Numbered from the stretch's first letter, positions 6,785 to 13,750 are shown. The stretch: DNA of 15,421 nucleotides from an uncultured Clostridia bacterium (GCA_947631485.1 CANRLJ010000004.1:1-15421); one strand, 5' to 3'. A program made the numbers and translations. Notes: generated from the letters alone by a model not told the origin.

Positions 6785-6814
6785 ATGATATCATGGGGGG
6801 GGGGATTTTGTCAA
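6785..6814 (-). promoter_or_regulatory. Promoter with poly-C spacer upstream of the four-helix membrane protein gene
   Basis: On the minus strand a perfect TTGACA (6809-6814) is followed by an 18-base spacer and TATCAT (6785-6790). The spacer includes a run of ten C's. The loss of one C would give the optimal 17-base spacing. The -10 overlaps a 12-base perfect palindrome CATGATATCATG (6784-6795). Confidence 0.65.
6795..6804. repeat. Homopolymer of ten G (plus) / ten C (minus)
   Basis: A run of ten identical G:C pairs in an otherwise AT-rich intergenic region. Such tracts change length by slipped-strand mispairing during replication and by sequencing error. It sits in the spacer of a promoter. 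Confidence 0.95.
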
Positions 6815-6872
6815 ATAAAAATACAAAATTGTTAAAATTTTTTTAATTTCTGACAAGGTTCGCATTTTTTCA

Positions 6873-8351
6873 TCACAGCAGGATGCAAATAACCCCGCCT
6901 TTGCCCTCATTTATTATTCTTCCAAGCGTCTTTTTCATCTTTCGTTGTGCGTCTGCTGGCATCAGGACAATCTTTGAAGAAATGTTGTCCTCAATCAGCG
7001 AAGAAAGGCTCTTACCCAAAAGGTTGGTCTCCCAAACATCCTCTGGACTGTTTTCAAATTTTTCTGTCAAAAAATCGACAAGGTCTTGGCACTGATTTTC
7101 ATTTCCAACAAGTGGAGTGACCTCGGTTTCAACATCCACCTTGATGATGTGCAAACTTGGTGCAGACGCCTTAATCTTAACGCCAAATCTTCCACCCTGT
7201 TTGACAACTTCTGGCTGGTTTAGGGTGTATTCCTCTTGTCTTGGCAGCACAATGCCATAGCCATTTTGTTCAACTTCGTCCAATGCCGATTTCAGTTTGT
7301 CGTATTCCGTCTTTGCAACTGCCAAACTTTTGATATATGAAACAAGTTCATAGTCGTCTGCGATTGAAAATCCACACTCTTTTGAAAGCACCTTATAAAA
7401 CAGATTTTCTTTTGGTATGACTGAAAATCTGATGACCCCTTCCCCCATCTCTATATTTGAAAATGTGATTGGGTCAAAATTCTCGCTTTCAGTAAACACA
7501 ACAGAGTCTTTGTTTGCGTCTCCAATTTTTCTTACCTCTGCCCCAAACTTTTTAATCTCGCTCACAATCTCGGTGATGATTGGGTTTGAAAAAGACAGGG
7601 CCTGAAGCCATTTTGGCATGCCCACCTTTATCGTCTTGATTGGAAATTCCAAAAGTATCTTTTCAAAGATTTTGTCAACATCGCTCTCTTTCATTTCGGC
7701 AACATTGATTGCCAAAACCTGAGCCTCATATTTTTCTCTGAGGGATTGGGCAAGTTTTTTGCTTTCGGCACTGTTTGGATTTTTGCAGTTTAAAACCATG
7801 ACAAATGGCTTTCCACTTGCCTTCATCTCTGAAACAACCCTTTCTTCGGCAGAAACATAGTTTGCCCTTTCAATGTCTGTCACACTGCCGTCAGTGGTCA
7901 TCACGACACCAATCGTTGAGTGCTCATCAATAACTTTTCTTGTGCCAATCTCTGCCGCCTGTTCGAACGGCATCTCTTCTTCCGACCAAGGTGTTTTTAC
8001 AAGCCTTGGCTTGTCGTTCTCGGTGACTCCCATTGCGCCGCTCACCAAATAGCCAACGCAGTCAATCATGCGGACTTTCAGCCTTACGCCATCAGCAACA
8101 CAAATCCCAACCGCCTCATTTGGCACAAATTTGGGTTGAGTGGTCATGACAGTCTTTCCGTCAGCACTTTGAGGAAGTTCGTCAACGGCACGTTCGCGTA
8201 TATTTTTGTTTTCAATATTTGGTATCACAAGTTTTTGCATGAACTGTGAAATAAATGTTGACTTTCCAACACGAACGGGCCCCACCACACCAACATATAT
8301 GTCTCCATTGGTGCGGGTTTTGATGTCCTCATAAATTTCGTATTTTTCCAT
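6873..8351 (-). CDS. spoIVA: Stage IV sporulation protein A, spore coat morphogenetic ATPase
   Basis: SpoIVA is made in the mother cell, hydrolyses ATP to polymerise on the forespore surface, and forms the base layer on which the coat assembles. The length of 492 residues matches the family. Visible features are the Walker A loop GPVRVGKST (24-32), the family signature QSADGKTVMTTQPKFVPNEA (61-80), the Walker B-like MIDCVG (95-100), and the hydrophobic C-terminus GGVICILL, which anchors it at the forespore membrane with SpoVM. All key motifs look intact. The ATG at 8351 has a strong GGAGG five bases upstream, but that site lies inside a perfect 10-bp stem (see 8351-8390). The gene follows plsY by 55 bases. 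No clear terminator follows it. A sigma-E-controlled promoter is expected; only a partial -10 match (CATAAGAT) is seen. Confidence 0.97.
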   Translation of the reverse strand: MEKYEIYEDIKTRTNGDIYVGVVGPVRVGKSTFISQFMQKLVIPNIENKNIRERAVDELPQSADGKTVMTTQPKFVPNEAVGICVADGVRLKVRMIDCVGYLVSGAMGVTENDKPRLVKTPWSEEEMPFEQAAEIGTRKVIDEHSTIGVVMTTDGSVTDIERANYVSAEERVVSEMKASGKPFVMVLNCKNPNSAESKKLAQSLREKYEAQVLAINVAEMKESDVDKIFEKILLEFPIKTIKVGMPKWLQALSFSNPIITEIVSEIKKFGAEVRKIGDANKDSVVFTESENFDPITFSNIEMGEGVIRFSVIPKENLFYKVLSKECGFSIADDYELVSYIKSLAVAKTEYDKLKSALDEVEQNGYGIVLPRQEEYTLNQPEVVKQGGRFGVKIKASAPSLHIIKVDVETEVTPLVGNENQCQDLVDFLTEKFENSPEDVWETNLLGKSLSSLIEDNISSKIVLMPADAQRKMKKTLGRIINEGKGGVICILL

Positions 8352-8390
8352 TTTAACCTCCTAAGGATACAATATCTTATGAGGTTAAAA
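8351..8390 (-). promoter_or_regulatory. Hairpin masking the ribosome-binding site and start of spoIVA
   Basis: TTTTAACCTC (8351-8360, plus) and GAGGTTAAAA (8381-8390) form a perfect 10-bp stem. The stem continues inward with 4 and 3 more pairs (8362-8365/8376-8379 and 8367-8369/8373-8375) around a three-base loop. In the mRNA the 3' arm contains GGAGG and the A of the ATG. No T-run follows in either direction, so it is not an intrinsic terminator. A partial sigma-E -10 match, CATAAGAT (8374-8381), lies in the upstream arm. Confidence 0.7.
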
Positions 8391-8406
8391 GTTCGCATAG
8401 ACCAGT

Positions 8407-9132
8407 TTATTTGTCGTCTTGCTTTGTTTTTGTTTGTTCTTCGGGCCTGGCAGCCCCCACCTTTTTGCTCTTTCTCTTTCCAAAGACCTTTTCCGAAAAG
8501 TTCATCTTTGGCTCTGTGCCCTTAAACAGCCGATAGAAGTTTTTGTGATGCAAAACATACACAAGCACACAAACAAAGCAAATGATTGTCAAAATCCCTG
8601 CAAAATAAAGTGGTCGTGTCATGTTAAACCACCAAATGGAGACGCCGGTCAGCGTTGCGATAAATGCCAGGTTCACGATGAACCCATAAGGCACGATAAC
8701 CAAAAACAAAATGAAGCAAATTGCAAAACAAATAAGAGAAATCCACCACAAGTGAGGATTGAACGCAAACATTGCAAATGTGCAAGCAACGCCCTTGCCG
8801 CCTTTGAATTTATAATAAACAGGCAAGCAGTGCCCTATAATTCCGCTGACAGAAACAGTGAAGTATGCGAAATCGCCCGTCCCCGGAAAGAAATGGTTGA
8901 AAAGAAAATACATCCCAAGTGCCGGAACCCCCACCTTTGCCGCATCCAAAACAAGGGTCAAGATGGCCTCTCCAAATCCTCTGGTGCGGAGGACGTTCAT
9001 TGTGCCAGGATTGTTGCTGCCCTCTTGTGTTATGTCCTTTCTTGCAATCCACCATGTGCAAATTCTGGCAAAACTCAGGCTGCCCAAAAAGTATTCACAC
9101 ACACATGCCAAAACCAAATAAAGAGCAATCAT
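8407..9132 (-). CDS. plsY: Glycerol-3-phosphate acyltransferase PlsY
   Basis: PlsY is the membrane enzyme that transfers an acyl group from acyl-phosphate to glycerol-3-phosphate, the first step of phospholipid synthesis. The three family motifs are all present: EGSNNPGTMN (37-46), the KFKGGKGVA phosphate-binding segment (108-116) preceded by GHCLPVYY, and HHKNFYRLFKGTEPK (195-209). Five hydrophobic spans alternate with these loops. At 241 residues it is longer than the usual 190-220 because of a charged, lysine-rich tail (about 209-241) of unknown role. The ATG overlaps the der stop (TAATG) and an AGGGGGAAG ribosome-binding site lies inside der, so the two are translationally coupled. In many clostridia gpsA follows plsY; here spoIVA follows directly. 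Confidence 0.96.
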   Translation of the reverse strand: MIALYLVLACVCEYFLGSLSFARICTWWIARKDITQEGSNNPGTMNVLRTRGFGEAILTLVLDAAKVGVPALGMYFLFNHFFPGTGDFAYFTVSVSGIIGHCLPVYYKFKGGKGVACTFAMFAFNPHLWWISLICFAICFILFLVIVPYGFIVNLAFIATLTGVSIWWFNMTRPLYFAGILTIICFVCVLVYVLHHKNFYRLFKGTEPKMNFSEKVFGKRKSKKVGAARPEEQTKTKQDDK

Positions 9133-10439
9133 TATTCTTCCCCCTTTCCTTTAAAGACCAACTCGATTGGCGTGCCGGAAAAATCAACGCGTTCTCGAAG
9201 TCTGTTTTCAAGATATCTCTCATATGAAAAGTTTATCATCTTTGCATCGTTGCAAAACACCACAAATTTTGGCGGATTTGTCGAACTTTGTGTTGCATAC
9301 AAAATTTTGCACTTTTTTCCGTTTTTTGAAGGTGGCTCAAAGTTTAAGATGGCGTCCTGCAAAAAATCATTTAAATTTCCCGTGGTGATTCTTCTTGAAG
9401 CGTTTTCATAAACCTCATCCACTGTCTGCATTATGCTTGAAAGCCCTGTGCCTTTCAGTGCTGACACAAAGACCACCTTAAAATATGACATAAACGAAAG
9501 TTTTTCATTTAGCATTTTCAGACATTCGTCTTTGGATGACATCTTTTCGTCCCACTTGTTCACAACGACAACACTTGGCTTTTTTGCCTCATGAACATAG
9601 CCGGCAATTCTGACATCTTGCTCTGACAATGTGTTGTTCCCCTCAAAGACAATGAGTGCAACATCACAATTTTCAATGGCGGACATGCTTCTCAGCACCG
9701 ACCAGCCCTCAACCGACTGCTTTTCAACTGCGCGCTGGCGTCTGAGCCCTGCGGTGTCAATCAAAAAATAATTTTTCTTGTTGCACTTAAACGGAATTGT
9801 CACGCTGTCACGAGTTGTGCCCTCAATGTTGCTGACCACAACCCTCTTGCTTCCCAAAAGACGATTTATCAAAGAACTTTTTCCAACATTTGGCCTTCCG
9901 ACAACGCATATTTTTATGCCGTCAACCTGCCCCTCTTCACTTTTGTCCGGAAAGTATGAAACAACCTTGTCAAGCACATCTCCAATGCCTTTCCCCTGCG
10001 AAGATGACACGGCAAAAGGCTCGCCAAGCCCCAAGGAATAAAAGTCGTAGGTCTGAGAGATGTCAAAGTTGTCAAGTTTGTTTACAACAAGCACAACGGG
10101 AATTTTCTTCTTCCTCAACATCTTTGCCACATCCTCGTCAGATTGTGTGATGCCCGTCTTGCCATCAACAATAAAAACAATGACTGTGGCGTTTTCAACA
10201 GCCAATTCCACCTGCTCTATGATTTCTTTTTGAAAGATGTCCTCACTTGAAAGTTCCACACCGCCAGTGTCAACCAATGTGAAGTCACGCCCTCCCCATG
10301 TGGCATCGGCATAAAGCCTGTCACGAGTCACGCCAGGAGCATCATCAACGATGCTCAGCCTCTTTCCGCAAACACGATTAAAAAATGTGGATTTCCCGAC
10401 ATTTGCCCGCCCAACGACTGCCACAATAGGTTTATTCAT
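9132..10439 (-). CDS. der: Ribosome biogenesis GTPase Der (EngA)
   Basis: Der is an essential GTPase with two tandem G domains and a C-terminal KH-like domain that acts in 50S subunit assembly. In numbering from the ATG at 10439, domain 1 has GRANVGKS (10-17), DTGG (57-60) and NKLD (120-123). Domain 2 has GRPNVGKS (181-188), DTAG (228-231) and NKWD (294-297). The KH-like region follows from about 350. The 435-residue length is normal. The first P-loop has Ala instead of the usual Pro. The frame stays open to a GTG at 10469, but homologous proteins begin MNKPIVAVVG, so the ATG is preferred. No ribosome-binding site precedes it; an extended -10 (TGTTATATT) ends seven bases upstream, consistent with a leaderless mRNA. 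It heads the der-plsY pair, with spoIVA downstream. Confidence 0.96.
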   Translation of the reverse strand: MNKPIVAVVGRANVGKSTFFNRVCGKRLSIVDDAPGVTRDRLYADATWGGRDFTLVDTGGVELSSEDIFQKEIIEQVELAVENATVIVFIVDGKTGITQSDEDVAKMLRKKKIPVVLVVNKLDNFDISQTYDFYSLGLGEPFAVSSSQGKGIGDVLDKVVSYFPDKSEEGQVDGIKICVVGRPNVGKSSLINRLLGSKRVVVSNIEGTTRDSVTIPFKCNKKNYFLIDTAGLRRQRAVEKQSVEGWSVLRSMSAIENCDVALIVFEGNNTLSEQDVRIAGYVHEAKKPSVVVVNKWDEKMSSKDECLKMLNEKLSFMSYFKVVFVSALKGTGLSSIMQTVDEVYENASRRITTGNLNDFLQDAILNFEPPSKNGKKCKILYATQSSTNPPKFVVFCNDAKMINFSYERYLENRLRERVDFSGTPIELVFKGKGEE

Positions 10440-10446
10440 ATAAAAG

Positions 10447-10455
10447 AATATAACA
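10447..10455 (-). promoter_or_regulatory. Extended -10 promoter immediately upstream of der
   Basis: TGTTATATT on the minus strand, with a weak TTGCTT about 18 bases further up, would start transcription at or next to the A of the der ATG (10439). It lies in the 57-base gap after feoB. It overlaps the in-frame extension of der, which argues that the extension is untranslated. Confidence 0.55.
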
Positions 10456-10496
10456 CAAAAGCCGGTCACAAAGCAAACTTTTTAATGTTGTTTCAA

Positions 10497-12575
10497 TCAC
10501 TTTTTAAAATTACACTTTTTGTTGCAGCGGTCACATCTGTGACAGAACTTTTTGCCCCTAACCAGCCTGAAAACAAAACAAATTGCAAGGCAGGAAATTG
10601 CAAACATTAAGAGGACAAAAAATGTTGCGCCAAAGCCGAAAATTTCGATGGCAAAAAACAAGTTATAAACGACAAGAGCCACAAAATATGCCACCAAAAG
10701 TTGAATAATCACGCTGATTATTGTCCACTTTCTGCCAATTTCCTGAAGCAGCATCGAGATTGATGCAATACAAGGCGTGTAGAGAAGGCAATACACCAGA
10801 AAAGACACCACCGCCGCTTTGCTGGAAAAATGAATCAAACTTGACGAAAGCAAAATGGAGTTTGAAAGCAGTTGGGTTGCGCCCGAATCGATGCCGTTGA
10901 ACATGGCAATGGAAGAAACAACCACCTCTTTTGCAACAAGCCCGGACAAAAGAGATGCCACAATCGCCCAGTTGTCAAAGCCCAAAGGCGAAAAGATTGG
11001 TGCAAAAATGCGGCCAAACCCCTCCAACATGCTTGTTCCACCACTTGTGCGGATATATGAAAAGGAAAAACTGAAAGACGAAAGCAGCCAAACAATTATG
11101 TTCATTGAAATCATAACAGAGCCGACCCTTATTAAAAAGTCCTTGCTATTCTTCCACAAAATTGAGGCAATCCGCTTTAAACTTGTAGAGCGATAGGGCG
11201 GAAACTCCAAAATGAAACTCTGTTTTTGGCTTTTTAAAACTGTTTTGTCAAGAATTTTTGAAATGACAAGTGCAACAACAACTCCCAAAACATACAGCCC
11301 CACAATGTAAAGCAGATTTTTTGCGCCAAAAAACGCTCCACCAATGACGGTGTAAATTGGAATTTTTGCCGAACAACTCATATACGGGCAAAGAATTGCC
11401 GTCTTTATCTTTGCATTTTTGTCCTCCATGTTTCGAGAGGTCATGATGGCACTTGTGGAACAGCCAAAGCCCATCAAAAGTGTGTAAACCGACTTTCCTG
11501 ACAGGCCAACCTTTCCCAAGATGTCCTCAAAAATAAAGGCAACCCTTGCCATATATCCGCTGTCCTCCAAGATTGACAAAAAGAAAAACAAAAGCACAAC
11601 TTGCGGCAAAAAGGAAAGGACTGTGCCCAACCCGCCAAACAAGGCGTTGGCAAAAAAATCATAGACGGCATTTTGCCCAAGCGAATTTTCAATCAATTTC
11701 AAAATCGGCTGAGTGATTGTGGTCAAAAAATTCCCAAAGAGCGTGGACAAAAACTCTCCAAAAGAGAAAAATGTCAAATAAAAAATGCCTGAAAGAATAA
11801 GCAAAAACACAGGAAATGCCAGCCACTTATTCAGCAAAATTTTGTCAAATTTGCTCTTGCCATACACCACATTTTCATCAGTTTGGCACTGAGCAAGCAG
11901 TGTGTCGATGTATTCAAACCGCAGTTTGCTTATGATTTGCATGCTGTCATCGGGAATCTGTGAAAAAACTTCGTTTGGCTGGACGCCTCTGTCCTGGAAG
12001 AATTGCTCGTCTCTCTCATATGCCTTAATTGTAAAATATCTGTCTGCCGGCACACATTTAAGTTGTATTTTCTTCAAATAAGGAAGTTCATATGCTCCTT
12101 TTTCTGCCGATAATGACTTTTTAAGTTCTTCCAGCCCTCGCCCTTTTTCTGCGTCAATGTCAATGACCGGAACGCCCAAAAGTTTGCTCAGTTTTTGAAA
12201 ATCAATTTTTTGCTTGCCCGACTTGACAATTCTGTTCACCGCAACAACACAGTCGCAGCCACTTTCCATAAGGCAAAGCGTCAAATAGAGGTTGCGTTTC
12301 AGATTGTTTCCGTCACAAATGTTTATTATCTTCTTGTTTTCAGAGTCAAAAATCTCTTTGACAGCCACCTTTTCCTCAAAAGAAAGTGGACAAAGCGAAT
12401 AGATGCCCGGCGTGTCCACCAAAAGAAAACTCTTGCCCTCAAGAGCAAACTCTTTTTTCTTGTTTTCCACGGTCACACCGTGCCAGTTTCCAACATGTTC
12501 ATGTGAGCGTGTCAGACTGTTAAAGAGGGTCGTCTTTCCAGAGTTTGGATTTCCGACAAGCAGCACTTCTAACAT
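10497..12575 (-). CDS. feoB: Ferrous iron transporter FeoB with variant motifs and a fused Cys-rich tail
   Basis: FeoB is the inner-membrane Fe(II) permease with an N-terminal G domain. Visible are G1 GNPNSGKT (8-15), switch-region HVGNWHGVTVE (27-37), G3 DTPG (54-57), and a membrane domain from about residue 235 with the two gate motifs GFGCSTSAIMTSR and MSCSAKIPIY, then GLVAKEVVVSS. Two things are odd. The G4 position reads VNRIVKSG (113-120), so the Asp of N(K/M)xD that selects guanine is missing. The first gate has GCSTSA where FeoB usually has GCNVPA. After the usual C-terminal helices an extra helix (about 648-670) leads to a tail with CHRCDRCNKKC (678-688), like a fused FeoB-associated Cys-rich protein. 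Its ATG overlaps the feoA stop by 7 bases. Metal specificity is inferred from the family only. Confidence 0.93.
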   Translation of the reverse strand: MLEVLLVGNPNSGKTTLFNSLTRSHEHVGNWHGVTVENKKKEFALEGKSFLLVDTPGIYSLCPLSFEEKVAVKEIFDSENKKIINICDGNNLKRNLYLTLCLMESGCDCVVAVNRIVKSGKQKIDFQKLSKLLGVPVIDIDAEKGRGLEELKKSLSAEKGAYELPYLKKIQLKCVPADRYFTIKAYERDEQFFQDRGVQPNEVFSQIPDDSMQIISKLRFEYIDTLLAQCQTDENVVYGKSKFDKILLNKWLAFPVFLLILSGIFYLTFFSFGEFLSTLFGNFLTTITQPILKLIENSLGQNAVYDFFANALFGGLGTVLSFLPQVVLLFFFLSILEDSGYMARVAFIFEDILGKVGLSGKSVYTLLMGFGCSTSAIMTSRNMEDKNAKIKTAILCPYMSCSAKIPIYTVIGGAFFGAKNLLYIVGLYVLGVVVALVISKILDKTVLKSQKQSFILEFPPYRSTSLKRIASILWKNSKDFLIRVGSVMISMNIIVWLLSSFSFSFSYIRTSGGTSMLEGFGRIFAPIFSPLGFDNWAIVASLLSGLVAKEVVVSSIAMFNGIDSGATQLLSNSILLSSSLIHFSSKAAVVSFLVYCLLYTPCIASISMLLQEIGRKWTIISVIIQLLVAYFVALVVYNLFFAIEIFGFGATFFVLLMFAISCLAICFVFRLVRGKKFCHRCDRCNKKCNFKK

Positions 12576-12796
12576 TTTTCCACCTGCACTTTTTCAAGCA
12601 GCGACGCTCGGACACTTAGAAGATAGCCCCTAACCTCAATCAAAACCACCTTCTTTTGCAGCGATTTGGCACACACCCTGATTTTTTCGCCAACAACAAG
12701 TCCAAGTTCCATAAACCTTCGACAGACAGGGTCAACCTTTCCTTTATAGCCACAAATTTTGTAGGTGGTGTTTTCTTGAAAAGCATTTTTATTCAT
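12569..12796 (-). CDS. feoA: Ferrous iron transport accessory protein FeoA
   Basis: FeoA is a small SH3-like cytoplasmic protein thought to regulate the FeoB permease. At 75 residues it has the family length. The pattern CGYKGKVDPVCRRFMELGLVVGEKIRV (14-40), followed by a valine-rich strand and a final RASLLEKVQV, is typical (G-x-R-x-R-x-x-E-LG-x-x-x-G in relatives). It overlaps feoB by 7 bases (ATGTTAG), the usual coupled arrangement. The start at ATG 12796 fits the family N-terminus, but no ribosome-binding site is visible. A TAAAAT hexamer ends five bases before the ATG, with a poorly spaced TTGAAT further up, so the promoter is uncertain. A Fur site is expected for this operon, but I see no convincing one in the 113-base region shared with nrdR. 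Confidence 0.92.
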   Translation of the reverse strand: MNKNAFQENTTYKICGYKGKVDPVCRRFMELGLVVGEKIRVCAKSLQKKVVLIEVRGYLLSVRASLLEKVQVEKC

Positions 12797-12859
12797 ACAA
12801 AATTTTATTTATCAAACTGACAATCTATTCAAATTTTTCAATGAATTGTGCCAAATCAT

Positions 12860-12889
12860 TTGTTTTGATACAAAATATTGTGTTAGAAT
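12860..12889 (+). promoter_or_regulatory. Promoter of nrdR with an NrdR-box-like palindrome in the spacer
   Basis: TTGTTT (12860-12865), an 18-base spacer and TAGAAT (12884-12889) form a plausible promoter. The spacer holds ACAAAATATTGTGT (12870-12883), a 14-base palindrome with one mismatched pair. It resembles the ACAC-AT-rich-GTGT NrdR box, although it is two bases shorter than the 16-base consensus. This would suit autoregulation. Confidence 0.45.
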
Positions 12890-12909
12890 AAAAGCAAGGA
12901 GAAAGACAA

Positions 12910-13353
12910 ATGAAATGTATTTTTTGTGGAAGTGAAGAAAGCAAGGTGCTTGACAGCCGCAGCACCGAAGAAACAAACTCAATAAGACGAAGAAGAGAGT
13001 GCCTGAATTGTGGCAAAAGATTCACAACATATGAAACAATTGAAACCGTGCCAATTTTGGTGGTGAAGAAAGATGGCAGCCGCCAGCCTTTTGACATCCA
13101 AAAGATAAGAAACGGCATGATTAAGGCATGCGAAAAAAGACCTGTGTCAATCTCACAGATAGACCGCATGGCAGAAGAAATTGAAAAACAAATTCAAAAC
13201 TCTTTAAAACAAGAAGTTGCATCACAAGAAATTGGTGAAATGGTCATGAAAAAACTCAAGGAAGTTGATGAAATTGCATATGTCCGCTTTGCCTCTGTAT
13301 ATCGTCAATTTAAGGATGTAACAAACTTCATAAAACTCATCACAGAAATGTAA
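12910..13353 (+). CDS. nrdR: Transcriptional repressor NrdR
   Basis: NrdR is the nucleotide-sensing repressor of ribonucleotide reductase genes. The 147-residue protein has the zinc ribbon C3-x2-C6 and C31-x2-C34 (MKCIFCG ... [11 protein letters not shown]), the linker [17 protein letters not shown], and an ATP-cone domain from about residue 49 ([20 protein letters not shown], 52-71). It ends with the usual [13 protein letters not shown] segment. The length is standard. AAGGAGA lies nine bases before the ATG. It diverges from feoA and converges on ylmC, and a strong terminator follows the stop directly. No ribonucleotide reductase gene lies in the window, as is common in clostridia, where nrdR sits beside sporulation sigma genes. 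Confidence 0.97.
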   Translation: MKCIFCGSEESKVLDSRSTEETNSIRRRRECLNCGKRFTTYETIETVPILVVKKDGSRQPFDIQKIRNGMIKACEKRPVSISQIDRMAEEIEKQIQNSLKQEVASQEIGEMVMKKLKEVDEIAYVRFASVYRQFKDVTNFIKLITEM

Positions 13354-13373
13354 GGGTCGGTGACCCTTTTTTT
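13352..13373 (+). terminator. Intrinsic terminator of nrdR
   Basis: AAGGGTC (13352-13358) pairs with GACCCTT (13362-13368) around a GGT loop, followed by a run of T's to 13373. The stem begins inside the nrdR stop codon. No T-run exists on the other strand, so it serves nrdR only. Confidence 0.93.
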
Positions 13374-13378
13374 ATTGC

Positions 13379-13681
13379 CTAATGCCCTCTTTTCTTGTCG
13401 CCACTGCCAAGCATATATGGGTTGGGGTTTTGTGGAGGCGGATTTGAAAACAGTTCCACCAATATGGCATCTGCCCCAACCTTAACAATTTGAGAAAGAG
13501 GTATGAAAAGTTCTGAGCCATTTTTGAAGACGTTCCAAAAATTCTTCACCCCCGGAACAACCACACCTTGCAAACAGCCATTTTCAAGGTTGAAGATGAC
13601 ATCAACAATATGTCCAAGCCTTCGCCCATCAACAACATTGACAATTTCCTTGCATCTAAGTTCCATAAAAGAAGTATCCAT
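13379..13681 (-). CDS. ylmC: YlmC/YmxH family sporulation-associated PRC-barrel protein, 100 aa
   Basis: A small PRC-barrel protein of the YlmC/YmxH family, often found next to sigG in spore formers; its precise role is unknown. The core MELRCKEIVNVVDGRRLGHI (6-25) followed by a VDVIFNLENG strand and GVVVPG, then IPLSQIVKVGADAILVEL (about 64-81), fits the family. The C-terminal 18 residues are Pro/Asn/Gly/Lys-rich and probably flexible. The first ATG (13681) aligns with relatives that carry about five residues before the ELRCKE block; the second ATG (13666) is possible. Upstream is only a weak AGGG. A terminator separates it from sigG, and a TTGACA (13704-13709) lies between the terminator and the start, without a good -10. 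Confidence 0.88.
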   Translation of the reverse strand: MDTSFMELRCKEIVNVVDGRRLGHIVDVIFNLENGCLQGVVVPGVKNFWNVFKNGSELFIPLSQIVKVGADAILVELFSNPPPQNPNPYMLGSGDKKRGH

Positions 13682-13722
13682 GCTACTACCCTATGTCGAG
13701 TTTTGTCAAAAAATACCAAAAA

Positions 13723-13746
13723 CAAAAAAGAGGTTTTTAAACCCCT
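13723..13746 (-). terminator. Intrinsic terminator after sigG
   Basis: On the minus strand AGGGGTTT pairs with AAACCTCT (one G-T pair; 13729-13746), followed by a run of T's (13728-13723). It lies just after the sigG stop and separates sigG from ylmC. Confidence 0.85.
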
Positions 13747-13750
13747 TTGC

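Noticed and set aside
8419..9411. A 330-codon open frame on the plus strand across plsY and the end of der
   Set aside because: It is fully antisense to two well-recognised genes, has no recognisable domain, is rich in Cys, His, Lys and Pro as shadow frames are, and has no ribosome-binding site that I could identify.
12797..12840. Fur box upstream of feoA
   Set aside because: Only a half-site-like TTTGATAA is visible; no 19-base Fur-type inverted repeat can be built from the region.
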